DNA of 64,000 nucleotides, from assembly GCA_013339765.2 (NCBI GenBank), contig CM023454.1, positions 151,624,480-151,688,479 of the forward strand, written 5' to 3'. The stretch comes from Haemaphysalis longicornis (lineage: Eukaryota > Arthropoda > Arachnida > Ixodida > Ixodidae). This document shows positions 39,617 through 49,612 of the stretch, one piece after another. Below the pieces are notes generated by a model. That model did not search any database. It had not been told where the DNA came from and saw nothing but the letters and a program-made list of their open reading frames with translations. The number at the start of each line of letters is the position of its first letter. The first letter of the stretch is position 1. Made by a program: the position numbers and the translations under genes.

Positions 39617-40670
39617 ATCCACTTACGCACCTCTTTCGGCGCATCCGCGGCTCCACCTACGGCCTCAAAGAGTCCGACACCTGCAAACTCGTCCAAGCCC
39701 TCCTCATCAGTCGCCTTACATACAGCTGCCCTTTCGTCAACCTCAAGACGCAGGAAGCTGACAAGCTGGACGCTCTGATCCGCAAGACCTACAAAGCAGC
39801 CCTAGGCCCCCCTACCTACACCGCCAACACACGCTTCCTCCAGCTTGGCCTCCACAACACCATCACAGAAATCTTGGAAGCCAAACGCACTTCCCACCTG
39901 CACCGACTCTCCCTCACACCGGCTGGTCGACGGGTACGCCAGGTCATCGGACGCACGGCCCCTGCCACCCCACACGCGCTCCAACGTATTCCCCTCTCCA
40001 TTCGTCAACGCATCCACGTCCCTCCCGTCCCCAAGCATCTGCACCTTTTCTACAACCAAGGCCGCCGCAACGCCCGCGTCCGATTCATCGAAAAACGCTA
40101 CGGCACGGATCCCAACACCCGCTATACCGACATAGCCCAGTGCTCCACCCGCCACAGCACCACCATTGCAGTCGTCAACAACGAGGGCCGCCTCCCCACC
40201 GCGGCCTTCTACCGCCACATCCCCACGCTAACCGCCTGGTCCCTCGCCATCGCCCACGCCGCCCTGACCCACTGCCACCAACCCTACCTGACCATAATAA
40301 CCGACTCGCAGCAAGCATGCCGCCTCTACCAAACCGACCTAGCCCCGCCAGTAGCCATTCACATCCTTCAACGCCTCCCTGAAGACATTGACCTTTCCAT
40401 TGTCTGTACCCCGGCACTCTGCTCTGGCAGGGAATGAGGCAGCCCGCGCACTCATTACCTGGGCACTTCCCTCGCCTAGCCTCGACCAATAACTCCCCCA
40501 CTCCCACCCAGCAGCCCTGACACCTCTCGACCCCACGTACAACTCCATCCTCTCCCACCACACTAACTCCCGACGGCGATACCCGCCCCCCCCACCTTCC
40601 CTCACCGCCCAACAGGCCTACACCCTCGGCCGACTACAGACCGAAACCCACTTTAAAGGGACACTGCAGT
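39617..40670 (+). pseudogene. I-clade LINE ORF2: RT C-terminus and RNase H
   Basis: Resumes after PLE-4 with RIRGSTYGLKESDTCKLVQA, then the frame 39874-40437: SHLHRLSLTPAGRRVRQVIG, RIPLSIRQRIHVPPVPKHLH, then RNase H: NPNTRYTDIAQCSTRHSTTI (first Asp), TAWSLAIAHAALTHCHQPYL (region of the Glu) and LTIITDSQQACRLYQTDLAP (second Asp). It continues in another frame as LAGNEAARALI-like text after 40430. It stops matching LINE sequence near 40670. Confidence 0.84.
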
Positions 40671-41457
40671 GATTTGTAAACAATGCGGGATTACGAGCGC
40701 AAATTGTAGTCCGGAGTCCCTAGGCCCTGTTTCGACCACTCTGAGCACGTTTACGCGAATTTATTTAGTAGAAAAATTAATTCGAAAATGCTGTCCTCCT
40801 CTCTGCACTCTCGCCCATTTTCTGTGGCGTTTTCGTGTGACGTCAGCAGGAGAGGAGCTGGCAATTGGCTGCGCTACTGCACGGCCCGCCGACCTTCCGC
40901 GACCGAGCCAGTCGGCCCAACGTTTAGTCCGCCGACCGCCGACGGGGCGTCGCAATTCGCTCGATCAGTTGAAACTAAGCCACAACACGGTTGGGAATGT
41001 AAGAATGTGCCTTTCTTTACTTCGTCAGTTTGTACACTGTACCTAGCTCCAAGTCAAGGTCGCTTCACACAAGCGCACATGCGACGCTTCGCTGACTGGT
41101 ACGCCAGTAGGAATAAGGCCTCTTGAAGGGGGAGAAGAGTAAGCGAAGTCAATATAGGTACTAAGGAAATAAAATCAACTGATATTTTTACCGTACAGCG
41201 TAAACCTAGGGTGCGGGAAGCACTTTTTTGCGCTGGGCGAACAAGCACAGCGGTCAGCAGCACGACTACGCATCTGCGAACGCTTTTCCGTCTACGAAAT
41301 GCCATTCCTAGACGTGAGCTATTGTCGAAACTCGGGGGACCCTTACTGCACGAGCGCAATACAACAAATAGTCACCTAAGCTGCTTGAAATACTAAAACT
41401 AAATAAAAGTGTAAACTGGTTATACATTATATACCTTATATTTCAGTACCCGGGCAG
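40671..41457. other. Unassigned about 790 bp; starts with TTAAAGGGACACT-like end
   Basis: The join with the LINE reads CTTTAAAGGGACACTGCAGT. TTAAAGGGACACT-type starts look like the end of a small DNA element, but no matching inverted end was found. Otherwise no gene or repeat recognised. Confidence 0.35.
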
Positions 41458-41458
41458 A

Positions 41459-41494
41459 CCCCGCGCGTGGCCTAGTGGTCTAGAGCGCTGGGCA
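41459..41494 (+). pseudogene. 5' half of a tRNA-like sequence
   Basis: CCCGCGCGTGGCCTAGTGGT then CTAGAGCGCTGGGC: A-box-like TGGCCTAGTGG followed by a D-arm end and the start of an anticodon stem (CTGG). It ends where the L1/Tx1-like LINE begins. Confidence 0.45.
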
Positions 41495-43701
41495 TTTTAG
41501 GGAAGATTTTATGCGTTTCTTGCCGGTCATTGACGACGAGGTTAAAGATAGTCTGGAAGTTTCAATTACACCTGATGAAGTTAAGAAAGCAATTGACGAT
41601 TTAAATCCGGGCAAGTCGCCAGGACCAGACGGGTTGTGCGCGGTGTTTTACTAAGCGTTTCGTGATGACCTCAGTATAACATTGTGTGAACTCTATATGG
41701 AAGCATATGAGCGGGATAGATTGCCACCATCTTTCTCAAGTTCGCACTCTGTGCTCATACCTAAAACAGATGACAGGGATAAACTAAAGAAGGTCACAGC
41801 GTATAGGCCAATCACGTTAACTAACGTCGATTATAAAATATTAATGAAAATTCTAGCAGGGAGGTTACAGATGGTGATAACAGATGTAGTGGGGCAGCAC
41901 CAAACATGTGGTATAAAAGGAAGATCTATAACAAGTAATATACACGCAGCGAGAAGCATCCTAAATGTTGTGACAGTATGGACTTAATTGTAGCCATGCT
42001 CCAAATAGACCTCGAAAAGGCCTTTGATAAAGTCTCTCATGAAATGCTTTTTAGCACCTTGGAACAAGTAAACTTGGTAAGAATAATAGCGGGGGGTGTA
42101 CAAATGGCTTATAAAGGGTGTTCGACAAGTTTGGTTATTAACAAGTCGGTGTGTCGTCCAATCAAGGTCACACGTTCGGTTCGCCAAGGTGCCGCTTTCG
42201 CCTTTACTTTTTTGTTTATACATTGAGGCCCTCTGCGCACAAGCGTAAATAACAACAACAGTACTCATGCTTTCGTTGCAGGCATGTGAGGTCCGTGTAC
42301 TTGCCTATGCGGACGACATTGCTTTTTTGTGCCGTGATAGGAGAAAGTATCAGTAGCGCCATTAAAAATACTTAATTCCTTTTGTGATATACTGGAAGTT
42401 CCGTAAATTGGAAAAAACTGTCTGGGGTTCAGCAGCGGGTGCTGGGACCTGGACACCCAGTGTGTTTGAAGGTGTCAGCTGGCAAGTACTCCTGCCAAGA
42501 TCTAGGTTCCAGCTGGAAAATTACCGCGACAGCGAGCCGTACTGGCGAAGCCAGACAGCGCCGTTGCGAGAGAAAGCGGAAAGTGGGAGGGAAAGGGTAA
42601 AACGTATTCTGTGTTTGCACGGGCGACGGTGTGTAATGTGTTTCTGTTCGCTAAACTGTGGTACGTTTGCAAGTTATGTTCAGTTGTTCGCTGTGCAAAT
42701 GTACAAAGGTTACATCGTGTATGTGCTGTTTTTTATCTGGGGCTCGACCTGGAACCGAACGAGTAGAACTAATCTTTTCAGACGTGTGCGTGCTGATGGT
42801 GGTTTGTCACTATCGCATCTTTTTCTGCGACAAGTAGTCAATAGATTTATTTTTTGGTGAGGTGAAGGACCCCCTATTGCGCACTGTATTCAGGTTAGGT
42901 TAGGTAGATTTCTGCCTCAGTTTGTTATTACGTCATCTTTGTGTTATACCGGAGGACTTCACGGATATTTAAATGGAAGTCGTACAGGCAACACAATTTG
43001 TTAGGTTCGCGTTTTTCCATGGAGTATTGACTTCAGTGTCGAGAAAGAAGTTGTACAAAGATCTCGTTGAATCTGCTTCCTGTGCCACTATACAGATCCA
43101 TGTTTCGAAGTGGACCAGGACAAAATGTTTTGAAACGTGTAAAAGCAATGGTTGTTCCGCCGGATGTTAAAACGTTTTTCTTTAAGCTTCATGTTGGTGT
43201 GCTCCCGGTTAAAACGTGGATGCTTGAGAAGGGTTTGTTCGTGCCCTGGGGAGCAGACTGCTGGCTATGCAAGAAGCCGGAAACTGTTGAACATGTATTT
43301 TTGGACTTTGGGATGCGGTGTTTTTGTAGGATGTTCTTCAGAGAACTTTGAAAAAGGAACTCCCCTTGAATCCTCATGGTATACGGTTTCTGGCAGTTGA
43401 GAACGATAATGGAGTGCCTTACGACCTATTGATGTTGCTGGTCCTCCACGTAATATGGAGGTCTCGATTGGCAGCTCGTTACTCGGACGTTGATGGACGG
43501 CCCGCGAGGCAGTATTTCTGTGAAAGCGTCCATCGCATTGTAGAAATGTGGAAGGGTCAACCTTGTACACCCGAGTGGCTGCAGGAAGTAGAGAAATTGT
43601 TGTCTATGCCCCGTTTTTAGACATAATACGCTGGCTTAGGCAAAGCTAGCGTTTTTTATCTGTAGCACTTTTTTGTGATGTCTGAAACCGGTAATAAAAA
43701 A
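41495..43701 (+). mobile_element. L1/Tx1-like LINE, 5' truncated, with poly-A
   Basis: The RT starts with VSITPDEVKKAIDDLNPGKS and has an in-frame stop at 41652-41654. It continues with SVLIPKTDDRDKLKKVTAYR, PITLTNVDYKILMKILAGRL, HQTCGIKGRSITSNIHAARS and IDLEKAFDKVSHEMLF (first catalytic Asp). The catalytic YADD box is out of frame at about 42304 (VLAYADDIAFLC). The C-terminus reads KTFFFKLHVGVLPVKTWML and CWLCKKPETVEHVFLDF, a zinc-type motif common in L1-group LINEs. It ends PEWLQEVEKLLSMPRF and TAG at 43620. AATAAAAAAAAA follows at 43692. Several frameshifts are present. Confidence 0.83.
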
Positions 43702-43715
43702 AAAGTCATCACAAG

Positions 43716-43751
43716 TGGTTTGCCAGTCGCAAGTTCGAATCCTCGCGGGTA
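43716..43751 (+). pseudogene. 3' half of a tRNA-like sequence
   Basis: GGTTTGCCAGTCGCAAGTTC then GAATCCTCGCGGGTA: end of an anticodon stem (CCAG), B-box-like GTTCGAATCC and an acceptor end CGCGGG that can pair with CCCGCG at 41460. The T-stem pairs poorly, so it is a pseudogene or SINE-like copy. Confidence 0.45.
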
Positions 43752-44089
43752 CATGCTTTTTTTTTATAAGTTAACTTTATCGTTTTTCGCCGATGTTTTC
43801 TATACTGAGTTCATCTTTTTTGGGCCGCACCGTTCATTGCTCCACGAACTAGTCCACAGAACTCGCGCAGGCTGGCACTGGCGCGCTAGCGAGTTCTCGT
43901 AGGCGTGCTGTTGCCATAAGCACCGACTGCTTGCGGGCAGCGGGCACAGGCCAGAATCAACAGACCCTTGGCCTGGTGCGAACACGCTTTTTACGATACA
44001 GGCATGGAAAGCTCCAAATATGGGGGAAAAGCGCATGTATTTGAGCGTCTGCGGGGACGCGGAGGGCGTTCATGCACTGAGTAGGCCTC
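43752..44089. other. Unassigned 340 bp
   Basis: Nothing recognised between the Tx1-like LINE and the CR1-like LINE. Confidence 0.4.
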
Positions 44090-46640
44090 AGCTAGTGAAT
44101 GCTACGATTCCAAGCCGTCCGGGGAGGCTTATCTTGTGCATTTTACAGCCGACAACATGGCAGAAGTGCGGTACTACGATTACTGTGATATTGAGAATGC
44201 CCATCCAACGACGCCATCGGATGATCAAAATATTTTGTGTTAGATGAAACAACTCCAACTTTATGATTATGGTCAATTCGACGTGATATGTACTGAGGCT
44301 GTGAAAGCAGTTCAGCACGGAGAGAAGCATGGTAATAAACTTTATGAAACAAAGTTTGGCGAAAAATGCAAATGTCGTGATGCCTAAGATGGGAGGTCAA
44401 TACTACTTTTCATTGTCGTTACATTGATTGATTGATTGATTGTGGGGTTTAACGCGCCGACGCAACGCAGGCGATGAGGCGCGCCGTAGTGGAGGGCTCC
44501 GGATTAATTTTGACCACCTGGGGATCTTTAACGTGCGCCGAAATCTCGTACACACGGGCGTTTTTGCTTTTCGCCTCCATCAGAAAAGCGGCCGCCGCGG
44601 CCGGGAATCGAACCCGCGACCTCGCGCTCAGCAGCGCAACGCCTTAGCCACTGGGCCACCGCGGCGGGTTATTGTCGTTACACTTGCAGTCCTGTTATAA
44701 TTTGATAGAATGAAACTGGCTGAATTATTCTGAACAAGTTCAAGCGCGGTAAGTAAATTGTCATTACACGGATCGCATACTGGCGTGGCGTACTCTAGTT
44801 TTGATCTGATTAGTGTTTTGTATAGAAGAAGTTTTAAAGAAGACGGAGCTGAGGAAACGTTTCGACGCAAATAGCCTAGCATGCGGTTTGCCTTGTTAAT
44901 AATGTATCCGATGTGTTGCGTCCAAGTTAAGTTGTTAGTAATATGAACACCAAAGTACCTATAAGAGGAAACGATTTCAAGTGGTATGCTGTTCAGGTAA
45001 TATGCGGGCATACAAGTAGTATTCTTGATACACGCATTACTTTACATTTAGTGACATTAAGTTCTATTAACCCTTCTTTTGCACCAGTTTCTTACACTAG
45101 TTAGATTTGATTGGAGAGAGTAGGAGTCGCTCTCAGTAGTTATTTCCCGAAAAATTACGCAGTCGTCGGCAAACAAATGACCACTAGAGGATATAAGAGA
45201 AAGCCGATCGTTAATGTAAATAAGAAACAAAAGTGGTCCCAGAACAGATCCCTGGGGGACCCCAGAGGAAACCTGGCTGAGTGGAGAGTTATGCTTTCTT
45301 GGCTGAAACATGGTCATTGGCTGAATTGCGTTATGATCATTGGCTGAATTGCGAGCGATTATTAAGGAAAAATTCAATCCACTTAATGATGGTGTCATGA
45401 AGTTGCAGTTTGCTTAGTTTGTGCAGTAGCAGTTTGGGGCACACCTTGTCAAAGGCTTTGAAAAGTCTAAATAAACACAGTCAGCTTTTGATGATTGGTC
45501 TAAAATGCGATGTAACTTGTGAGTAAAAGATATTAACTGTGTTTCGCATGACAGTGATTTGTGAAAACCGAGCTGCGCTGGTGTAAAAAAAGAATTTGAT
45601 CCAAGGGAACTGACTAAATTTGTGAATAAGATATGTTCCAGTAATTTACAGCAGGTACTAGTTAAAGAAATAGGTCGATAATTCCCGGGTGATGTTTTTT
45701 TGGCCAGATTTGAAGAGTGGAACCACTTTCCCTATTTTCCATTGTATAGGTAGCGTAGATGTGTTAAGTGATTTCTGGAATATTTTTGTTCAAATAATAG
45801 AACTAAATAAAATTTGTATTCAAACTTGGAGTCTATAAATCGTAACCTGGAGAAGAGTGGTATTTAATTCCAGCAATTAACTTAGCCACACCTGGCGCTT
45901 CCATAAAGATGGAGGACATTGCAGGAAAATTATCTTTGTGCACAAGGGGCATTAATTGTGGAAGCAACAGAAAATATTTTCGTGAATGCATCATTTAGCA
46001 CAGCCACACAATCACTCGAAGGAATGAAATTACCCGATGCGTCTTCTAAGTAGATACTGTTATCATGCGACGGATTTATGACTTTCCAAAACTTTCTAAC
46101 GTTAGTATTAAGCATGGATGGCAAGGTTTGCATTACAAATGAAGATTTGGCAGCTATGTAAGCGTTCGACGCTAATCTGTAAGCGTCCCATCGTGAATCA
46201 GTTGGCGATTTTTAGGCAGAACGATAAAGGCGCTTCTTACGGTTAGACAGCCTTTTCAGGTGGGCATTGTACCACAGGGCGCGAGGATTACACGTGATGA
46301 TACGTTTCGGTATGAATTTTTCTGTTAGATCGTGAAATTTACAAGCAAACATGTCCCAGTTAGTTTGAACAGAACGATCGTCGAAGTTTGTCGGAAAAGT
46401 ATCAAAAAAGATGGATAACTCGTGATTAATAGCCTGAAAGTTCGCCTTTTTGTAGTCACGAATTATTTTTTGTTGTTTGAAACTTTTGGAATTATGCGTT
46501 AATAGAAAAACTGAGAAGAGAATGATCGCTAACGCCAGGCAAGTATGTTATATTGGAAGTAAAATCGGGCCGTGTAGTTAGGATTAAGTCAAGCGTGTTT
46601 GCTGCGTGGGAAGATATTCGATTTTCTTAATCTACTAATT
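44090..46640 (-). mobile_element. CR1/Jockey-like LINE, degraded, holding a SINE
   Basis: Minus strand, from the 5' side: a linker after EN near 46200-46620 (KNIPGVSDHSLL-like text and KRIITCNPRALWYNAHLKRL), 46133-45930 (FWKVINPSHDNSIYLEDASG), then RT pieces around 45400-45800, VSSGVPQGSVLGPLLFLIYI (45398 frame) and GHLFADDCVIFRE, where the catalytic box reads FADD. The thumb is LEIVSSYRYFGVHITNNLTW and LLLYKTLIRSKLEYATPVCD. The C-terminal end is in 44400-44143 (YYHASLRAELLSQPQYISRR), beyond the SINE. The frame is broken repeatedly, and no complete ORF remains. Confidence 0.8.
44424..44670 (-). mobile_element. tRNA-derived SINE, Ruka-like, copy 1
   Basis: Minus strand: a tRNA-related head GCGGTGGCCCAGTGGCTAAG (A box), then GCGGGTTCGATTCCCGGCCG (B box), a body with GATGGAGGCGAAAAGCAAAA and ACGCCCGTGTGTACGAGATT, and a CAATCAAT tail. 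It is flanked by a 12-bp direct repeat ATTGTCGTTACA at 44412-44423 and 44671-44682. It lies inside the CR1-like LINE coding region. The family name Ruka is from memory of tick SINEs and should be checked. Confidence 0.88.
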
Positions 46641-48544
46641 GCATTAAAGAGAAGGTAGAGCAAAAGTTTAAAAACTCTGGAGCCTGTGTCGAAAAAGGAG
46701 AAATAGAAGCTAGAATAGAGAAATAGAAATAGAAATTATATTCGGAAGGGTAAAGTCGCCGAGCAAAAATGAGAGATAAAATATGTTAGTTTAAATGTGT
46801 TCTTAGCACACATGCCGCATGACACCGTCTACTATGCCGCCATTTACCCTCACCCCGGTCGTAAAACACCCCGCTCATACGACGCTGTTCCACTGCGCTT
46901 GTTTTGGCGGAGTGGCTGAATCGAGGCACCGACCTACAAAGACAGATAGACCAAGCATTTAGGGTTTATCTAGCGCAAAAAGATTCGTCTTTGAAATTTA
47001 CTTTCTACGCCGATTTTTCTACGCTCGCTATATACGCCTCGAGCTTCGCGATCGCTGCGCCGCCTACCGCCGCTTCTCCGGGGTGCTTACGGGAGGATCG
47101 TTGCGTGGCTGATAGGGGCTCATGCAGTGTTTTTATTCTCTTTCGCTTCTTTTTGCCTTTCCGCGTCCGAAACAACATGTTATGGTTGAAGTCTGTAAGC
47201 AAATAGTACGCTTAGGGCACTTCAAAATACAGCTGCTTCTTGGTAGAGTGCTCGAACGCCAACAAGCTATCAGGGGACGCGGTTCTGCGCGCTATTAACC
47301 CGCTCTTACGGCGGTCGGCGACGGAACTAGCATGTAACCACTGTCCCCTCCGAATACTTCAGGAACAAGTCAATTCCATTGCCACCTCGTTTAGACCTGA
47401 TTATGGCATCTGATTCTGGTTGGTTTCGTCTTGCAGGGCCTACAACGAATGCGGCTCTTATCGAATGTATACGTCGTAGAAAAATATTTTTCCTGGATGT
47501 AATTACCCAATACCTGGCAATAACTTGTTCCTTTCGTTTGAATAAGAGCCCCGTGAAAATCTCCATATTCCAAAGCTGTGGTTCGTTAAATATGCGTCCA
47601 CTCACCCCTTATCGCAAGGCCCAAGGAAAGCTAATAAAACCACGGAAAATGAAGGGTCTGCCAAGTCCGGAAGAAACAGACAGCTCGCACGGGAATCAAA
47701 AACCCAGTGCAGTTTTGAAATGCTAAAGACGTTTGGTCGAAGCTTAGCAAGCGAGGACTCTCCGGACCAACTAGATGCGAAATGCATCGAAAGACATGAG
47801 GGGGAGACGGTTAACTATCTTCGTGTACGAATGAGCAGCGAAATCAAGGAATGAAACGCTTCATTAATCCCACAGACAAGCTGCGCGTTCACTTTCCTTT
47901 TCTTTTTCGACTTCCACGAACAGCTGATAACTCGGCGGAGTCATTGTTTGAAGTACGCAGTAAGTTCACAAGCAGTAAAAGGTTTCTTTCAGAGTGTGGT
48001 ATCTAATAAGGCCCTCTGATTTCAGCTTATGTTAGTTTGTGCATTCTCCCTGTGTAGTATAGCGATGTTTCCAAGGAGCGTTTAGCAGCGGACGCGGAAG
48101 ATTATGTAGCAGATCATCGATTGGAGCTGCTCACCTCGCGACAAGGCGACCCCACTATAAATTTTTTTGCGGTGTACTGACGCCCGCGTAGAATTTTGCA
48201 TTATCCATCGCACTTATTTCGTAGAATGTTCGTGAAATTTGTGCCACACTGGCTTCTGAAGGGTAGTGATGATTATCTAAGGTATGAAGCGCAACTTGCC
48301 TACTGTCAGGTATCAGTGCTCCGCTAGATTATAGAAGCATTCAAAACCGATTTACATCGTAGTGTATGGCCGCAGCATGACCATCTCACGCAACATTTCT
48401 TACGGAGATACTGCCTGTAAATTTCGGGGCAGTGGAATTACAATCAGCTCTATGCTTATGCCGTTTTCGCGACGAAGGTAGGTGACACACACCTGGAGCT
48501 TATAAGATCCAAATGTGCCGCAGTGAGATCACGTCAGAAGCATT
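46641..48544. other. Unassigned 1.9 kb, with a weak pogo-like end
   Basis: Near 46815-46893 the minus strand reads CAGTGGAACAGCGTCGTATG then AGCGGGGTGTTTTACGACCG, which resembles the pogo-like terminus at 28482. No transposase found. The remainder has only short frames without recognised domains. Confidence 0.35.
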
Positions 48545-48578
48545 TACACTATGGTGAATACTCCATCCAGGTCATTTC

Positions 48579-49425
48579 ATGGCTGCAATGGATTGCATTC
48601 TTCCTCCTTCACAGTACTCCGTGATTCGACGTACATCAAATAAATATCTCGTTATTAGACTGAACAAAAAGAACAGGTTACATCTAGTGCAGGCTTATGC
48701 GCCTAAATTCAGTCACGATGATGAGGACGTGGTCGTATTTTATGAAGACATTGAACTGGCATCGAATAAAGTACAACTCTATCATTGAGGGCGATTTCAA
48801 TGCAAAAATTGGCCACAACAGCTAGGGGAGCATGCGGGAGGGAAGTTTGGCCTAGGCTCGAGAAACAGCCGCGGGGGGAAATGCTGGTTGCCTTCCCGAA
48901 AAGAGCAGCCTGCGAACAATAAATAGTACATGCTTTCGCAAAACACAGAATACGAAATGGACTTGGAAATGCCCAAATGGTGAAATAAAACGAAATAAAA
49001 TAAAACATGTACACGACGTACACGTAATTAGCAGGGTTGAAGCAAGCGATCACAGGATGGTCAGAAGTCGTATCCGCCTGAATTTAGGAAACCTAGGAGA
49101 GAATATGGATGCTAGAGAGCAACACGCCTAACATACCCGCTGTGGGAAGCAATGCGAAGGAATTTTGTTACTTGAGAACACTTGGATCTTATTAACAAGT
49201 GCCGGAAAATGCAGGACTGCAGTGCGCGAGACCGAATAGAATTGCAGAGCTGTCTAAATTTATCAACAGAGCAAAACTTCTGATATCTGCGCATTCAATG
49301 TTGCAAAAGTTGAAGCAACATAGAAACACGGGGAAGTTTAGACGTATGCTCACTATTCGCAAAAATAAAATGTGCGCACTCCGCGACGCCAATGGCAACT
49401 TAAACAATATGGATGACATACTCAC
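48579..49425 (+). pseudogene. RTE-like LINE: endonuclease domain
   Basis: The frame 48579-48788 reads QYSVIRRTSNKYLVIRLNKK and LHLVQAYAPKFSHDDEDVVV, the start of an AP-type endonuclease. A shift then gives IIEGDFNAKIGHNS (GDFN motif) near 48785-48820. Further on TKWTWKCPNGEIK and SRVEASDHRMVRSRIRLNLG (SDH motif, about 49050) are readable. The tail (ANGNLNNMDDILTV) ends where the BEL LTR begins at 49426. Confidence 0.75.
49421..49425 (+). repeat. Left target duplication of the BEL element (CTCAC)
   Basis: CTCAC is repeated at 52533-52537 just after the 3' LTR. Five-base duplications are usual for BEL/Pao elements. Confidence 0.85.
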
Positions 49426-49560
49426 TGTTAAATAAAGAGAAAGAAGCGCGCCACGAGGCAGGACAGCGGGGGCTCGCTCCACGAGCGCGGCTCTCGCGGC
49501 AGGCGGTCGTAGCCATCTTGGATAGCCGGACGTCTGGTCTCCTCGTTCCCTTTCGCTACT
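49426..49560 (+). repeat. 5' LTR of the BEL element
   Basis: Starts TGTTAAATAAAG (with AATAAA) and ends TTCGCTACT. It differs from the 3' LTR by one inserted A (GGACAGC against GGCAGC), one G/T change and the last base. Confidence 0.9.
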
Positions 49561-49568
49561 CAATTCTC

Positions 49569-49584
49569 TGGTGCCGAAAACCCC
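49569..49584 (+). promoter_or_regulatory. Primer-binding site of the BEL element
   Basis: TGGTGCCGAAAACCCC about nine bases inside the 5' LTR. TGGTGCCGAAACCC-type sites are common in BEL elements. Confidence 0.65.
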
Positions 49585-49612
49585 CAGCCGTCCGGTCCCG
49601 CCGACTCGCGCC

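Larger units (their letters stand above)
33724..40670 (+). mobile_element. I-clade LINE, long copy interrupted by PLE-4
   Basis: Order: a GC-rich 5' region, ORF1 with a zinc knuckle (33868-35623), then AP-type endonuclease, RT, and, after the PLE-4 insertion (37862-39604), the RT end and RNase H. The presence of EN, RT and RNase H in one ORF2, with a gag-like ORF1, fits the I group of LINEs. The coding part is frameshifted in many places. The 3' end stops near 40670, where TTTAAAGGGACACT begins another repeat. Confidence 0.85.

Noticed and set aside
40669..41126. Frames at 40669-41126 as host exons
   Set aside because: No domain, no splice pattern, and the region starts with a repeat-like TTTAAAGGGACACT end.
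41459..43751. A functional tRNA gene with a large intron
   Set aside because: The interrupting 2.2 kb is clearly a LINE with RT motifs and poly-A, and the T-stem of the 3' half pairs poorly.
47379..47726. 115-codon frame at 47379-47726 as a gene
   Set aside because: No motif recognised and an equally long frame lies on the other strand.
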